From Candidatus Lindowbacteria bacterium RIFCSPLOWO2_12_FULL_62_27 (GTDB lineage: Bacteria > Lindowbacteria > 2-12-FULL-62-27): a DNA stretch of 64,000 nt. The DNA lies in assembly GCA_001784175.1 (NCBI GenBank), contig MFPR01000014.1, forward strand, positions 1-64,000. The letters are read 5' to 3'. Of the stretch, positions 34,310-42,679 are shown one piece after another (the stretch's first letter is position 1; each line of letters starts with the position of its first letter). Under the pieces are notes generated by a model. It did no database searches, had not been told where the DNA came from, and worked only from the letters and a program-made list of their open reading frames with translations. A program made the position numbers and the translations under genes.

Positions 34310-35425
34310 TTATTCCAAATGATCCCAGTTTCGGAAATGGAGCCGGCACCAGGTGTCGTAGACATCGAGCCAGTTGGCGAAGGACTCGCGGGAGTCGAGG
34401 TGCTGGAAGAATTTGTCCATGATCATGGTGTAGCCGGCGACGTAGTGGCGGCAGGAATGGCAGTCGATGTTGGCCACGCAACACTCGGCGTCGCTGTACG
34501 AAAAGTCCGTGTGATACTGCCGGTGATAGGGCTTGTTCAGGATCACGCAGTTGGTCGCCCAGCCGGTTTTGGCGTTCACCTCATAGCGGCCCTTCGGGTC
34601 GTTGATCCAACTGTTGTAATAGTGCGAGTAAACGACGGTTTCCCGATGATCGTCGAGGACGCGGTCGAGGATGTCGCGGACGCGCGCCAGGTCATCCGGT
34701 GTGAGCCGGAGGTTGTTGTCGGCGGTGCTGAACCGGAAGGTGCTGCGTTCGTCATGCTGGGAAGCGCCTCCATCCCGGAGTTTCGCGTTGTACTGGCGGG
34801 AGGGGCTGTAATGGTTGAATGAAATGCGGTTGCCGTTGTCGCGGCACATTCGGACGAGGTCCTGAATGAAATCGATGTTCTGGTGGTTGATGGTGTACAT
34901 GAAAATGGCGCGGGAATCCCCGGCGTAGTTCTGGATGCCGCGCTTGAACACCGGCGCGCCCCGGAACACCTTGTCGGTCTCCTCGTTGCCCCAGAGGGAC
35001 ACGTGGAGCATGAACGTGATTTCAGGATCGATCTTGATGGTGCCGTTGGTGTAGATCAGGCCGTTTTTCCAGAACCGGTTCGCCAGCCGCAGCCGGTCCT
35101 GGACCACGGCGGGCTCGGCGCCGGCAAAGTGCGGAAACGTGACGCCGCGCTCGGATTCCTTGCGGAAAAACTCCTCGTACTCTTCGATGGTGTGATTGTC
35201 CTGGTAGCCGGCGGAAAGATCGCCCTCAAAGAAAAAACAGCCCTCGCAGCGGAGGTTGCAGCGCTTGGTGATGTCGTACCCGGATATCACAATCTTGGGC
35301 GCGTGCTTGCGGATCTTGTAATAGGCCCGCGCCAGCTCCGGGTTCTCTTCCAGATACCGGTCCAGCCGGGTCTTCCGGCGAACCGGCGCAGCCTGCGCTG
35401 CGCGCTCCTCGAGTCGGACGTTCAT
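34310..35425 (-). CDS. Radical SAM protein of unknown substrate
   Basis: 371 residues starting at ATG 35425, chosen for AGGAGGGAG six bases upstream. The radical SAM cluster is CNLRCEGC (Cys56, Cys60, Cys63). A second Cys-rich patch late in the protein (CCVANIDCHSC, about residues 315-328) suggests an auxiliary iron-sulfur cluster, as in SPASM or twitch proteins. The middle has NGTIKIDPEITFMLHVSLWG and the INHQNIDFIQDLVRM stretch. No peptide precursor or partner enzyme is adjacent, so the substrate cannot be guessed. It has its own promoter and a palindromic site in the leader. Confidence 0.85.
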   Translation of the reverse strand: MNVRLEERAAQAAPVRRKTRLDRYLEENPELARAYYKIRKHAPKIVISGYDITKRCNLRCEGCFFFEGDLSAGYQDNHTIEEYEEFFRKESERGVTFPHFAGAEPAVVQDRLRLANRFWKNGLIYTNGTIKIDPEITFMLHVSLWGNEETDKVFRGAPVFKRGIQNYAGDSRAIFMYTINHQNIDFIQDLVRMCRDNGNRISFNHYSPSRQYNAKLRDGGASQHDERSTFRFSTADNNLRLTPDDLARVRDILDRVLDDHRETVVYSHYYNSWINDPKGRYEVNAKTGWATNCVILNKPYHRQYHTDFSYSDAECCVANIDCHSCRHYVAGYTMIMDKFFQHLDSRESFANWLDVYDTWCRLHFRNWDHLE

Positions 35426-35455
35426 CCGCAACTCCCTCCTTGCCTGAAAGCCCCC

Positions 35456-35473
35456 GTGACAGAAAACCGTCAC
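35456..35473. promoter_or_regulatory. Inverted repeat in the radical SAM leader
   Basis: GTGAC-N8-GTCAC (35456-35460 and 35469-35473), 18 bases, placed between the promoter and the ribosome-binding site. It could be a repressor operator or an mRNA hairpin. Confidence 0.55.
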
Positions 35474-35487
35474 AAAGACATTCGGAT

Positions 35488-35516
35488 TTTATATCCTTTT
35501 CGGCGCGTAAAGTCAA
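35488..35516 (-). promoter_or_regulatory. Sigma70 promoter of the radical SAM gene
   Basis: On the minus strand TTGACT (35516-35511), 17 bases, TATAAA (35493-35488). It gives a leader of about 55 bases carrying the GTGAC/GTCAC palindrome. Confidence 0.75.
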
Positions 35517-35535
35517 GAAATTGAAAAAATAAAAT

Positions 35536-36639
35536 TCACCCCGGCGTGCGGGCGTGCGGGGTTGAGAGGATTTCGAGGACGGCGAGCGGCGCGGAGGCAG
35601 CGAGGTCGACCGGCTGCGGGGGGCGGTTTTTGGCGGCGACTGTGACGAGCGGGTGGAGGAGGTCCTTGGGGCGGCTTTCCGAGACGACGCCCACTCGGCC
35701 ATCCGAGAGTTTGACCGTGCAGCCGACCGGGAAGATGCCGATGATCTGGACGAGGCGGCCTACGACCTTCTGGTCGAACTTGTCCCGCTGCGCGAGCATT
35801 TCTTTGGCGGCCTTGTCCGGCGAGAACGGCGGGCGCCAAGGGCGGGGCATGAGGAGGGCCGCGTAGACGTCGGCGGCCGCCACGATCCGGCTCGGAAGAT
35901 CGAGGTCGGCGGCGACCTTGCGGTCCGGATATCCGCTGCCGTCCAGCCGTTCGTGATGGTCCATGACCAGCTTCACCAACGTTTCGGATGCGCCCTCCGT
36001 CCGGCGTAGAGCGCTGCACCCGAAGGCCGGATGCTTGTCGATTTCGGAGCGGAACATGCGGGTGAGAGGTTTGGGCGAGACCCACATGTGTTCCGGGACC
36101 TGGAGCATGCCGACGTCATGGAAGATCGCGCCGACGAAAATGTCCATGACCGCCGCGGCGGGCAGCCCGAGACCTTGCGCGGCCGCGACGCCCAGCACGC
36201 AGACGTTGTGGGTGTGATGGAAGAGGAAGTTTCCGTTGGGATCGCCGGCCACGAGGGCCGCGTAGGGCGATTCGGTTTTCAGGCGGCCCATGCACGCCTC
36301 CGCGAGGGACTTGATGTTGTCGATGTCCAGCTTCTTTTCCCGGATGCATTCCAGCATCACGTGGCGGGCCATGCTGATCCAGCCCTCCGTCGTGGCCATC
36401 GCGGCGTCGGTCTTCATTCCGCCGAACGTTTCGTCCACGCGGGCTTCGGGCGGAAGCTTGAGCCCCGGATCGTCCTGAATGACCAGATGCAGGATGTTCG
36501 CGTCGAGGATCGTGCGGATGAGGGCGGCGGTCAGGGACGTCCCGGAAGGCGCGAGGACCTGGCCCTTGTCGGACAGGACCGTCCGGCCGATGCGCATGCC
36601 GGGTTTCATGTAGGCCGTGTCGATCGTGCAGGTGCTCAT
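35536..36639 (-). CDS. HD-GYP phosphodiesterase-type protein
   Basis: 367 residues. The HD-GYP domain has HHTHN (141-145), HD at 174-175, and HHERLDGSGYP (228-238), followed by IVAAADVYAAL, so all catalytic motifs of a c-di-GMP phosphodiesterase are intact. The N-terminal 85 residues (MKPGMRIGRTVLSDKGQVL) are the DUF3391-like lead domain common in the family. The C-terminal portion after about 280 is a separate, unassigned segment. It overlaps the upstream radical SAM gene by 4 bases (ATGA) and is the last gene of the surE-radical SAM-HD-GYP run. Confidence 0.93.
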   Translation of the reverse strand: MSTCTIDTAYMKPGMRIGRTVLSDKGQVLAPSGTSLTAALIRTILDANILHLVIQDDPGLKLPPEARVDETFGGMKTDAAMATTEGWISMARHVMLECIREKKLDIDNIKSLAEACMGRLKTESPYAALVAGDPNGNFLFHHTHNVCVLGVAAAQGLGLPAAAVMDIFVGAIFHDVGMLQVPEHMWVSPKPLTRMFRSEIDKHPAFGCSALRRTEGASETLVKLVMDHHERLDGSGYPDRKVAADLDLPSRIVAAADVYAALLMPRPWRPPFSPDKAAKEMLAQRDKFDQKVVGRLVQIIGIFPVGCTVKLSDGRVGVVSESRPKDLLHPLVTVAAKNRPPQPVDLAASAPLAVLEILSTPHARTPG

Positions 36640-37652
36640 GCGGACGCGGAGGAAACACCGGGCGCCGATTGCAGGAACACGCGTCGCCCGAACCGGACGC
36701 GCGCCATCCGGCCGCCGGCCAACAGTTCGCGGACGGCCCGGTCGAAATTCGATTTGGGCAGGAGGAGGCTCCTGCGAAGCTCGGCGGGCGATTGAGGGCG
36801 GAGCGAGACGCTTCGGAGGATCCGGCCGGCGATTTTGGATTTTGGATTTTGGATTTTGGAGCTCACCCCTGACATCTCGCGCGGCCGCACGATGACGTCG
36901 ACCGCGTGGCCGCTCTGCCGCGCCACGCGCCGGGCCAGCATCGCCAGACGCGCGGCGGGCACCGGCCGGGCCTGGCTTTTGGCCGGCGGGCGGTCCACGG
37001 TGCCGATCTGAACGCGGTCGAGCCGCAAGGTCCGGAGGAATCGCGCGAGCGCGTCGACGTCCTCGATCGAGTCATTGATCCGCCGGACGAGGAGAACTTC
37101 CATCCATATTTTTCCCGGATGCTCCGCGCAAAATTGCCGGGCGCCGTCCAGATACCGGTCGAGCGTCAATCCGGGATGCGGCCGGTTCACCTTGCGCCAG
37201 GCCCGATCGGTCACCGCATCGAGCGACGGGACCACCAAGTCCGCGAGCCGGAGGTTCTCGCGAACGCGCGGCATCCACAGGAGCGATCCGTTTGTGATGA
37301 CCGTGAGCGGATAAGGACCGAGTTTTTTGAAGGTTCGCAGGATGTCGCCGAGGTTCGAGATCAAGGTCGGCTCGCCGGTGCCGGAAAATGTCACCGAGTC
37401 GAGATCGGCAGGGCCGTGGGCGCGGCAGAATCGGGCGTATTCCGCGTAGAGCGCGGCGGTCGGCTTGAATTCGATCAGCCGGAGCGCGTCTACGTGATGG
37501 ACGCGGACTTCGCAGTAAGGACACAGGAACGTGCATTCGCCGCGCAACAGGTCCACGCCGAGGGAGCGGCCGAGGCGGCGGGAGAGGACGGGGCCCACCA
37601 GAAAAACCGGAGATTTTGGATTTTGGATTTTGGATTTTGGATTGGAATTCAT
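36636..37652 (-). CDS. Radical SAM protein (COG0731-like) with winged-helix C-terminus and repeats
   Basis: 338 residues. The start GPVLSRRLGRSLGVDLLRGECTFLCPYC has the CxxxCxxC cluster (Cys47, Cys51, Cys54) and the PSRRLGRSLG pattern of COG0731 oxidoreductases. The C-terminal 70 residues (RSVSLRPQSPAELRRSLLLPKSNFDRAVRELL) look like a winged-helix module. Two four-copy heptamer arrays are read in frame: right after the start Met (MNSNPKSKIQNP) and at about residues 264-273. Copy-number change would shift the frame. The ATG at 37652 overlaps the surE stop by 4 bases. Substrate unknown. Confidence 0.85.
   Translation of the reverse strand: MNSNPKSKIQNPKSPVFLVGPVLSRRLGRSLGVDLLRGECTFLCPYCEVRVHHVDALRLIEFKPTAALYAEYARFCRAHGPADLDSVTFSGTGEPTLISNLGDILRTFKKLGPYPLTVITNGSLLWMPRVRENLRLADLVVPSLDAVTDRAWRKVNRPHPGLTLDRYLDGARQFCAEHPGKIWMEVLLVRRINDSIEDVDALARFLRTLRLDRVQIGTVDRPPAKSQARPVPAARLAMLARRVARQSGHAVDVIVRPREMSGVSSKIQNPKSKIAGRILRSVSLRPQSPAELRRSLLLPKSNFDRAVRELLAGGRMARVRFGRRVFLQSAPGVSSASA
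36831..36860. repeat. Heptanucleotide array inside radical SAM gene (downstream copy)
   Basis: GATTTTG four times plus GA. Encodes SKIQNPKSKI between the radical SAM core and the winged-helix region. Confidence 0.9.
37612..37645. repeat. Heptanucleotide array just after the radical SAM start codon
   Basis: GATTTTG four times plus a degenerate GATTGGA, located codons 3 to 14 of the gene. A single-unit change would abolish translation of the whole protein, the arrangement used by contingency loci. Confidence 0.9.
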
Positions 37653-38428
37653 GGGAACAGTTTCCGGCACTCGGCGAGAAGTCTGCGGTCGGTGAGGTCC
37701 AGGTGGATGGGGGTGAGCGACACGCAGCCCCGCTCGATGGCCTCGATGTCCGTGCCGCGCTTTTTCAGGCTTTTGGGCTCGCCGACGATCCAGTAGATCC
37801 AGCCTTTGCGGCTGCGGCCGAGGGCCTGCGGCGCGCGGCGCCGGGCGATGGGATCGCTGTAGGTGCTGCGGCCAAGCGGAACGACGCGGACGCCGCGAAT
37901 GCGAGCGGCGGGGCGGGGCGGGAAATTGACATTGATGAAACTCCAGCGCGGAATCCTGAGGCGCCCGATCGAGGGGAGGACCGATTGGACGAAAAAGTCG
38001 GCATGGTCGTCGAAGTAAAATTCGCCGTCCCGGCCCGTCAGCGCCGAAATCGCGACGCTCGGGATGCCCTCCATGCAGCCTTCGGCGGCGGCCGCGCAGG
38101 TGCCGGAATAGGTGACGTCGTCGGCCAGGTTCTGGCCGTGATTGATGCCGGAGAGCAAAAGCGAGGGCCGGCGGTTTTTCAGGATCTCGAAAATCGCCAT
38201 CATCACGCAATCGGTCGGCGTGCCGTCCACCGCGTATTGGTCCTCGCCGAGGCGCCGGACCGTGAGCGGCCGGTGAAGGGAGAGGCTCCGGGAGGCGCCG
38301 CTGGCGCCGCGGTCGGGCGCCACCACGACCGGCCGGTATCCGGCGGCGCGCAGGGCGCGAGCGAGGGCCTGGAGGCCGGCGGCGAAGATGCCGTCGTCGT
38401 TCGTGAGGACCACCGTCTGCGCGTTCAC
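37649..38428 (-). CDS. surE: 5'/3'-nucleotidase SurE
   Basis: Nucleoside-monophosphate phosphatase used in stationary-phase survival and nucleotide balance. N-terminal VVLTNDDGIFAAGL with the metal Asp pair, RSLSLHRPL, YAVDGTPTDCV, LLSGINHGQN (metal Asn) and YSGTCAAAAEG are typical. The start is GTG 38428, within a GTGA overlap with the preceding small gene; an upstream ATG would add 44 residues from that gene's sequence. 259 residues. Overlaps the radical SAM gene by 4 bases. Confidence 0.92.
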   Translation of the reverse strand: MNAQTVVLTNDDGIFAAGLQALARALRAAGYRPVVVAPDRGASGASRSLSLHRPLTVRRLGEDQYAVDGTPTDCVMMAIFEILKNRRPSLLLSGINHGQNLADDVTYSGTCAAAAEGCMEGIPSVAISALTGRDGEFYFDDHADFFVQSVLPSIGRLRIPRWSFINVNFPPRPAARIRGVRVVPLGRSTYSDPIARRRAPQALGRSRKGWIYWIVGEPKSLKKRGTDIEAIERGCVSLTPIHLDLTDRRLLAECRKLFP

Positions 38429-38676
38429 CAGGTACCACTCTCCGACGCCGGTGCGCATTTGGAACATCCACGGATGAGTATCTTTTGCGGCGGCTTGGTG
38501 TCGACAATCAAACCTTTGAGGGTCTCGTTCTCCGCCAGCTCGCTCTTGCAGAGAGGACAATACCGCCGGGGTTTCGCCGCGCCCGGCACGCCGGGATGCA
38601 TCATCCAGATGAGGGCGGCGATGCAGGCGATGAATCCCGCCGCGAGGGCGGTAAGGACATAGACATTTTCCAGCAT
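38425..38676 (-). CDS. 83-residue membrane protein with zinc-ribbon-like end
   Basis: One N-terminal helix (VYVLTALAAGFIACIAALIWMM) and a soluble part with CPLC and CSKC pairs spaced by about 30 residues, fit for a small zinc ribbon. It overlaps surE by 4 bases. Function unknown; the Cys pairs resemble those of small membrane factors next to oxidase genes. Confidence 0.75.
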   Translation of the reverse strand: MLENVYVLTALAAGFIACIAALIWMMHPGVPGAAKPRRYCPLCKSELAENETLKGLIVDTKPPQKILIRGCSKCAPASESGTW

Positions 38677-38722
38677 GAGGAGAGAATACGACCGATTGGG
38701 GGAAGTTACAAGTTGAAGGCTG

Positions 38723-38989
38723 TCAGCCCACGCGCTTCTGGATCAGCGCCTCCGCCTGTTCGATCAAGAGGTCCGCCTTCGCTTTTCGGCGGGCGCTGTG
38801 GATGACGTGGCCCGCGATGTAGCCGATGAGGCCGAACGGAAGGAGTCCGAGGAAAACGATGCCCCAGAAAAAGCCTTTGGCCTGTTGAGGCTCAAGGTCG
38901 CCGTAGCAGACCGGGCAGGCCGAGGCGCCTGCCGTCAGGAGGAAGACCCCAAGACCGAAAACGGAAACCCATTTCAAGATCAGTTGCAT
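38723..38989 (-). CDS. Small membrane protein with CPVC motif next to oxidase genes
   Basis: 88 residues starting MQLILKWVSVFGLG at 38989. N-terminal helix that ends TAGASACPVCYGDLEP (signal-like segment directly followed by CPVC), then a second helix (GIVFLGLLPFGLIGYIAGHVI) and a charged tail. Proteins of this pattern occur beside cytochrome oxidase operons. It lies about 50 bases after ctaF. The ATG at 39016 would give nine extra residues but no clear gain. Confidence 0.75.
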   Translation of the reverse strand: MQLILKWVSVFGLGVFLLTAGASACPVCYGDLEPQQAKGFFWGIVFLGLLPFGLIGYIAGHVIHSARRKAKADLLIEQAEALIQKRVG

Positions 38990-39040
38990 GGTTCGATTAT
39001 CTCGCACCCGAGCCATCCCCGCAAGCAGGCGGCCGCACGC

Positions 39041-39376
39041 TTAGTGGCGGACTCCCCCCAGGATGCCCGCGATGTCGGGGGAGATGAGGAAGATCAGGAT
39101 GCAGATGGCGACGAGGGCGAGGGCCACGACGCCGTAGATCCATTTGCCCTCGAATTTGAGATGCATGAAGAACATCGCGATGAGGCAGACCTTGATGATG
39201 GCGATGCCGGCCGCGATCGCGATGGCCGCCGGGCGCGGCACGTGCAGGGAGTTGGCCCAGACGGTGAGGACCGTGAGGACCGCGAGGGCGGCGAAGATGG
39301 CGATATAGACCCGGACCATTCTTTTGGGGTCGCCATGCGCGTTGGCCACGGCTGTGGACTGCGGGTCCTGGCTCAT
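39041..39376 (-). CDS. ctaF: Cytochrome c oxidase subunit IV
   Basis: 111-residue three-helix subunit of caa3/aa3 type (HGDPKRMVRVYIAIFAALAVLTVLTVW start, FFMHLKFEGKW in the middle). The ATG at 39376 sits in the ctaE stop (ATGA overlap), so it is translated with subunit III. It is the final oxidase subunit gene of the ctaC-D-E-F unit. Confidence 0.9.
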   Translation of the reverse strand: MSQDPQSTAVANAHGDPKRMVRVYIAIFAALAVLTVLTVWANSLHVPRPAAIAIAAGIAIIKVCLIAMFFMHLKFEGKWIYGVVALALVAICILIFLISPDIAGILGGVRH

Positions 39377-39978
39377 AGCAGGTACAGGAGCGGGAAAAGG
39401 ACGACCCAGACGAGGTCGACGAAGTGCCAGTAGATGCCCGCGTATTCGACGCGCTCGCAGCGGCGCGGGGACCAGTGGCCCTTGAGGCCGCGGACCAGGA
39501 TATAGAGATTGAAGAGAACGCCGCCGAGGACGTGGATGCCGTGGAGGCCGGTCATGGTGAAGTAGAAGGACCCGTAGAGGCCGCTGGAGATCGTGATGCC
39601 CTCGTGCCACTTGTGCGGATACTCCCAGCATTTGACGGTCAGGAAAATCAGGCCGCAGGCGATCGTCGCCGCCAAGTACCAGATCATGCCTTTCGGGTTG
39701 TCCTGCTGGATCGACGCGAGCGCGAGGACCATCGTGACGCTGCTGACGATGAGGACGAGCGTGTTCACGAACGCGACCGGGACGCTGAGCATTTCGTGGG
39801 ACGGCACGATGAAGAGCGGGCTGCCAAGCCGGAGCACGATGTAGGAACTGATGAGACTGCCGAACAACATGACTTCCGACGCCAGAAAGACCCACATGCC
39901 GAGCTTGCCGTGCGGAACGCCGGTCGAGGTCGGCTCGTCGGAACTTTCCAGAATCCAAGGGGTCGAATAGGACGACAC
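39373..39978 (-). CDS. ctaE: Cytochrome c oxidase subunit III
   Basis: 201 residues beginning at GTG 39978, preceded by GGAG nine bases upstream and just after the ctaD stop. Conserved KLGMWVFLASEVMLFGSLISSYIVLR, a central WEYPHKWHEG, and a C-terminal GLHGIHVLGGVLF and YWHFVDLVWVVLFPLLYL match the bacterial subunit III with five to six helices. The longer open frame upstream is ctaD sequence out of phase. Confidence 0.93.
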   Translation of the reverse strand: MSSYSTPWILESSDEPTSTGVPHGKLGMWVFLASEVMLFGSLISSYIVLRLGSPLFIVPSHEMLSVPVAFVNTLVLIVSSVTMVLALASIQQDNPKGMIWYLAATIACGLIFLTVKCWEYPHKWHEGITISSGLYGSFYFTMTGLHGIHVLGGVLFNLYILVRGLKGHWSPRRCERVEYAGIYWHFVDLVWVVLFPLLYLL

Positions 39979-39983
39979 GGCGG

Positions 39984-41783
39984 CTACTCCTGCTGCGCCG
40001 GCTGCTGCTGCATCCGGCCCGTGAGCTGGTCTTCGGGGACATGTTGCGGAGACCAGTCGGTCTTGTGGCCCGGGACGCTGTACTCGTACGGTCCCCGGTG
40101 GACGGTCAGGTCGCCGGCGAAATTGCCGTGGGGCGGCGGGGAAGGACAGGCCGCCATGTCGAGCGTGGTGGCGTTCCATGGATTGTCCGTGGATTTCTCG
40201 CCTTTAAAAAGGCTGATGAAAAAATTGAGGATAAACGGAATCTGTGCGACCGCCAGGAGGATGGCCGACCAGGTCATGACCTTGTTCAGTCCGAGCGAGG
40301 GGAGGTTGTGCACCTGGGCGGTGGGGTCATACTGCCGGCGAAGCACGCCGGCCATTCCCTGGATCAGCATCGGGAAGAAAATGCCGTTCATGGCGATGAC
40401 GGACACCCAGAAATGCACTTTGCCCCAGAACACGTTCATCCGCCGGCCGAACATTTTCGGGAACCAGTAATAGATTCCGGCAAAGAGGGCGATGAGACTG
40501 CCGGTCACAACCACATAGTGGAAGTGCCCGATCACGTACAGGGTATCGTGCAGGTAGATGTCGGTGGGCGTGAATCCGAGCGGAAGGCCGGTGAGGCCGC
40601 CGATGCCGAAGAGGGGCAGAAAGGCGATGGCGAAAAGCATGGGCGTGGTGAAGTGAATGGACCCGCCCCGGAGGCTCAGGAGGAAACACGTCAGAACCAT
40701 CACCGACGGGATCGAGATGAGCATGGTCGTCACGGTGAAAAACTTGGTGACGTCCGTGCGCATGCCGGACAGGAACATGTGATGGGCCCAGACGATGAAG
40801 GACAGGACGCCGATCGAGCAGAGCGAAATGACGAGTTCCTTGAAACCAAAGAGGGGTTTGCGGGTGCCGTTGGCCAGCACTTCAGCCACGATGCCGAATT
40901 CGGGCAGGAGCAGCACATAGACTTCGGGGTGCGCCAAAAACCAGAACAGGTGCTGCCACAGCAGCGGATTTCCGCCGCCCGGCTGTTCGACCGGAACGCC
41001 GCCGAAGATCAGGTTGGCGGGGATGAAGAAGTTGGCCTTGGCGACGCGGTCCATCAGTTGCAGGATCGCGCCCCCCTGGAGAACCGGGAAGGCCAGCACG
41101 AGCAGGATGGCGGTGACGAACTGGCACCAGACAAAAAACGGCAGGCGCATCCACGTCATGCCCTTGGCCCGCATGTTCATCGTGGTCGTGATGAAGTTGA
41201 TGGCGCCAAAGAGCGAGGAAGTGATGATGAAGGTCATCGCGATGAGCCACATGGTCTGGCCGGGCGGCGCGAGATCCGCGAGCGGCGAGTAGGAGGTCCA
41301 GCCGGACTGGGCGGCGCCGCCGGGCATCGCGAAACTCGAAAGCATGAGGATGCCGCCCACGAGAAAGATCCAATAAGAGAGCATGTTGAGGAACGGAAAG
41401 GCCATGTCCTTGGCGCCGATCTGGAGCGGGAGGACGAAGTTGCCGAAGGCCGAAACGCCGAGGGGGACGACGCCGAGGAAGACCATGATGGTGCCGTGCA
41501 TGGCGCCGAGTTGATTGTAAAATTCCGGCAGCATGACGCCGCCGGGCGCCATGGTGTCCGGCAGAAACCGGCCGATGATCGGGAGGACATGGCCGGGATA
41601 CGCGAGCTGCCAGCGCATGAGAAGCATCATGGTAAACCCGGACAAGAGAAACAGGAGGGACGTGATCATGTACTGAATGCCGATGACCTTGTGGTCGGTG
41701 GAGAAGATATATTTCCGGACAAACGACAATTCCGGGTGGGTTTCGTGCGCCCCGGCCTTTGGGTGGACCGCTACTCCTTCCAT
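39984..41783 (-). CDS. ctaD: Cytochrome c oxidase subunit I
   Basis: Heme-copper catalytic subunit, 599 residues, start ATG 41783 with AGGAGGG upstream. Key sites: low-spin heme ligand region GAMHGTIMVF, D-channel IGAKDMAFP, CuB/Tyr motif HPEVY, CuB ligands HH in WAHHMF, and heme ligand GHFHYVV. The Glu of HPEVY and Asp of IGAKD indicate a type A enzyme with a D channel. The C-terminal 70 residues are hydrophilic, ending in a Gln-rich tail. No heme A synthase or SCO gene is in the window. Confidence 0.97.
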   Translation of the reverse strand: MEGVAVHPKAGAHETHPELSFVRKYIFSTDHKVIGIQYMITSLLFLLSGFTMMLLMRWQLAYPGHVLPIIGRFLPDTMAPGGVMLPEFYNQLGAMHGTIMVFLGVVPLGVSAFGNFVLPLQIGAKDMAFPFLNMLSYWIFLVGGILMLSSFAMPGGAAQSGWTSYSPLADLAPPGQTMWLIAMTFIITSSLFGAINFITTTMNMRAKGMTWMRLPFFVWCQFVTAILLVLAFPVLQGGAILQLMDRVAKANFFIPANLIFGGVPVEQPGGGNPLLWQHLFWFLAHPEVYVLLLPEFGIVAEVLANGTRKPLFGFKELVISLCSIGVLSFIVWAHHMFLSGMRTDVTKFFTVTTMLISIPSVMVLTCFLLSLRGGSIHFTTPMLFAIAFLPLFGIGGLTGLPLGFTPTDIYLHDTLYVIGHFHYVVVTGSLIALFAGIYYWFPKMFGRRMNVFWGKVHFWVSVIAMNGIFFPMLIQGMAGVLRRQYDPTAQVHNLPSLGLNKVMTWSAILLAVAQIPFILNFFISLFKGEKSTDNPWNATTLDMAACPSPPPHGNFAGDLTVHRGPYEYSVPGHKTDWSPQHVPEDQLTGRMQQQPAQQE

Positions 41784-41799
41784 ATTATATAGCGCCCTC

Positions 41800-42558
41800 C
41801 TACAACTCGGCCTTTTCGGCCTGCTTTTTGGCCAACCACGCGTCGAATTCCTCCTGCGTGTGAACGATGACGTCGCCGCGCATGCGGTAATGGCCGAGTC
41901 CGCAAAGCTGGGCGCAGGCGATTTCAAAGGTTCCCGTCATGATCGGCTCGAACCAGATGCGGACCCGCATGCCCGGCGTGGCGTCCTGCTTTGTGCGGAA
42001 GGCCGGGACGTTGAAACTGTGGATGACGTCCATGGAAGACAGATAGACGAGCGTGGGTTTTCCAAGCGGCACATGGAACTGGTTGACCGAGACGAGGTCG
42101 TCCTTGGCGGCGGGGTCCGCGTCGTCCAGCCCGATGGGGTTGCCGGAACTGATGAGTTTGATGTCGCGCCGGCCGAACAGTCCATCCGGGCCGGGGTAAT
42201 GGATGTTCCAGGCGAACTGCTGGGCGATCACCGCCGCCACGTTGGCCTTCTTCTCCTCAGGAAACGTCTCCATCACGTGCGCCCAGACCGGAAGGCCGAT
42301 CACGAAAATCATGAACAGCTCAAACGCCAGCACAATGCCGTCCGGAATCATGGACTTGACAATGCCGGTATGACTGTACACCGCCGGCACGCCGGGCCGG
42401 GCACGGTAGCGTATGAGACAATAGATCATGAACGCTCCCCAGCAGACGAAGATCAGGCCCATCGCGACATGAAAAACGTCAAGCTGCCGATCCAAGTCCG
42501 CCGCGTAGGTGGACGCCCGGGCCGGAAGCCACCAACCATACAGTTGATCGGGTGTCAT
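41800..42558 (-). CDS. ctaC: Cytochrome c oxidase subunit II
   Basis: 252 residues, two N-terminal helices (FHVAMGLIFVCWGAFMIYCLI and GIVLAFELFMIFVIGLPVW) and a periplasmic cupredoxin domain with the CuA set: IHSF, and CAQLCGLGHYRM holding two Cys, His and Met. No heme c domain is fused, so cytochrome c is separate. The start ATG lies only about 12 bases after the -10 element at 42570-42575, without Shine-Dalgarno, so the message is nearly leaderless. First gene of the oxidase run. Confidence 0.95.
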   Translation of the reverse strand: MTPDQLYGWWLPARASTYAADLDRQLDVFHVAMGLIFVCWGAFMIYCLIRYRARPGVPAVYSHTGIVKSMIPDGIVLAFELFMIFVIGLPVWAHVMETFPEEKKANVAAVIAQQFAWNIHYPGPDGLFGRRDIKLISSGNPIGLDDADPAAKDDLVSVNQFHVPLGKPTLVYLSSMDVIHSFNVPAFRTKQDATPGMRVRIWFEPIMTGTFEIACAQLCGLGHYRMRGDVIVHTQEEFDAWLAKKQAEKAEL

Positions 42559-42569
42559 AATGGCTCAAG

Positions 42570-42598
42570 ATTATAGACAATGGATGGCATCAAGTCAA
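42570..42598 (-). promoter_or_regulatory. Consensus sigma70 promoter of the oxidase operon
   Basis: TTGACT (42598-42593), spacer 17, TATAAT (42575-42570). Expected start near 42561-42564, 3-6 bases before the ctaC ATG. Confidence 0.8.
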
Positions 42599-42679
42599 AC
42601 ATAATTTGGCAAAAAAACAGGCGAATTCTCGAAGTGTATGAGCAGACTCATCTGTAACAGAACGGAACAAAATTTGTGT

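Noticed and set aside
42559-42679. A further small gene between ctaC and the lipoprotein
   Set aside because: The gap holds the ctaC promoter and no frame with coding sense.
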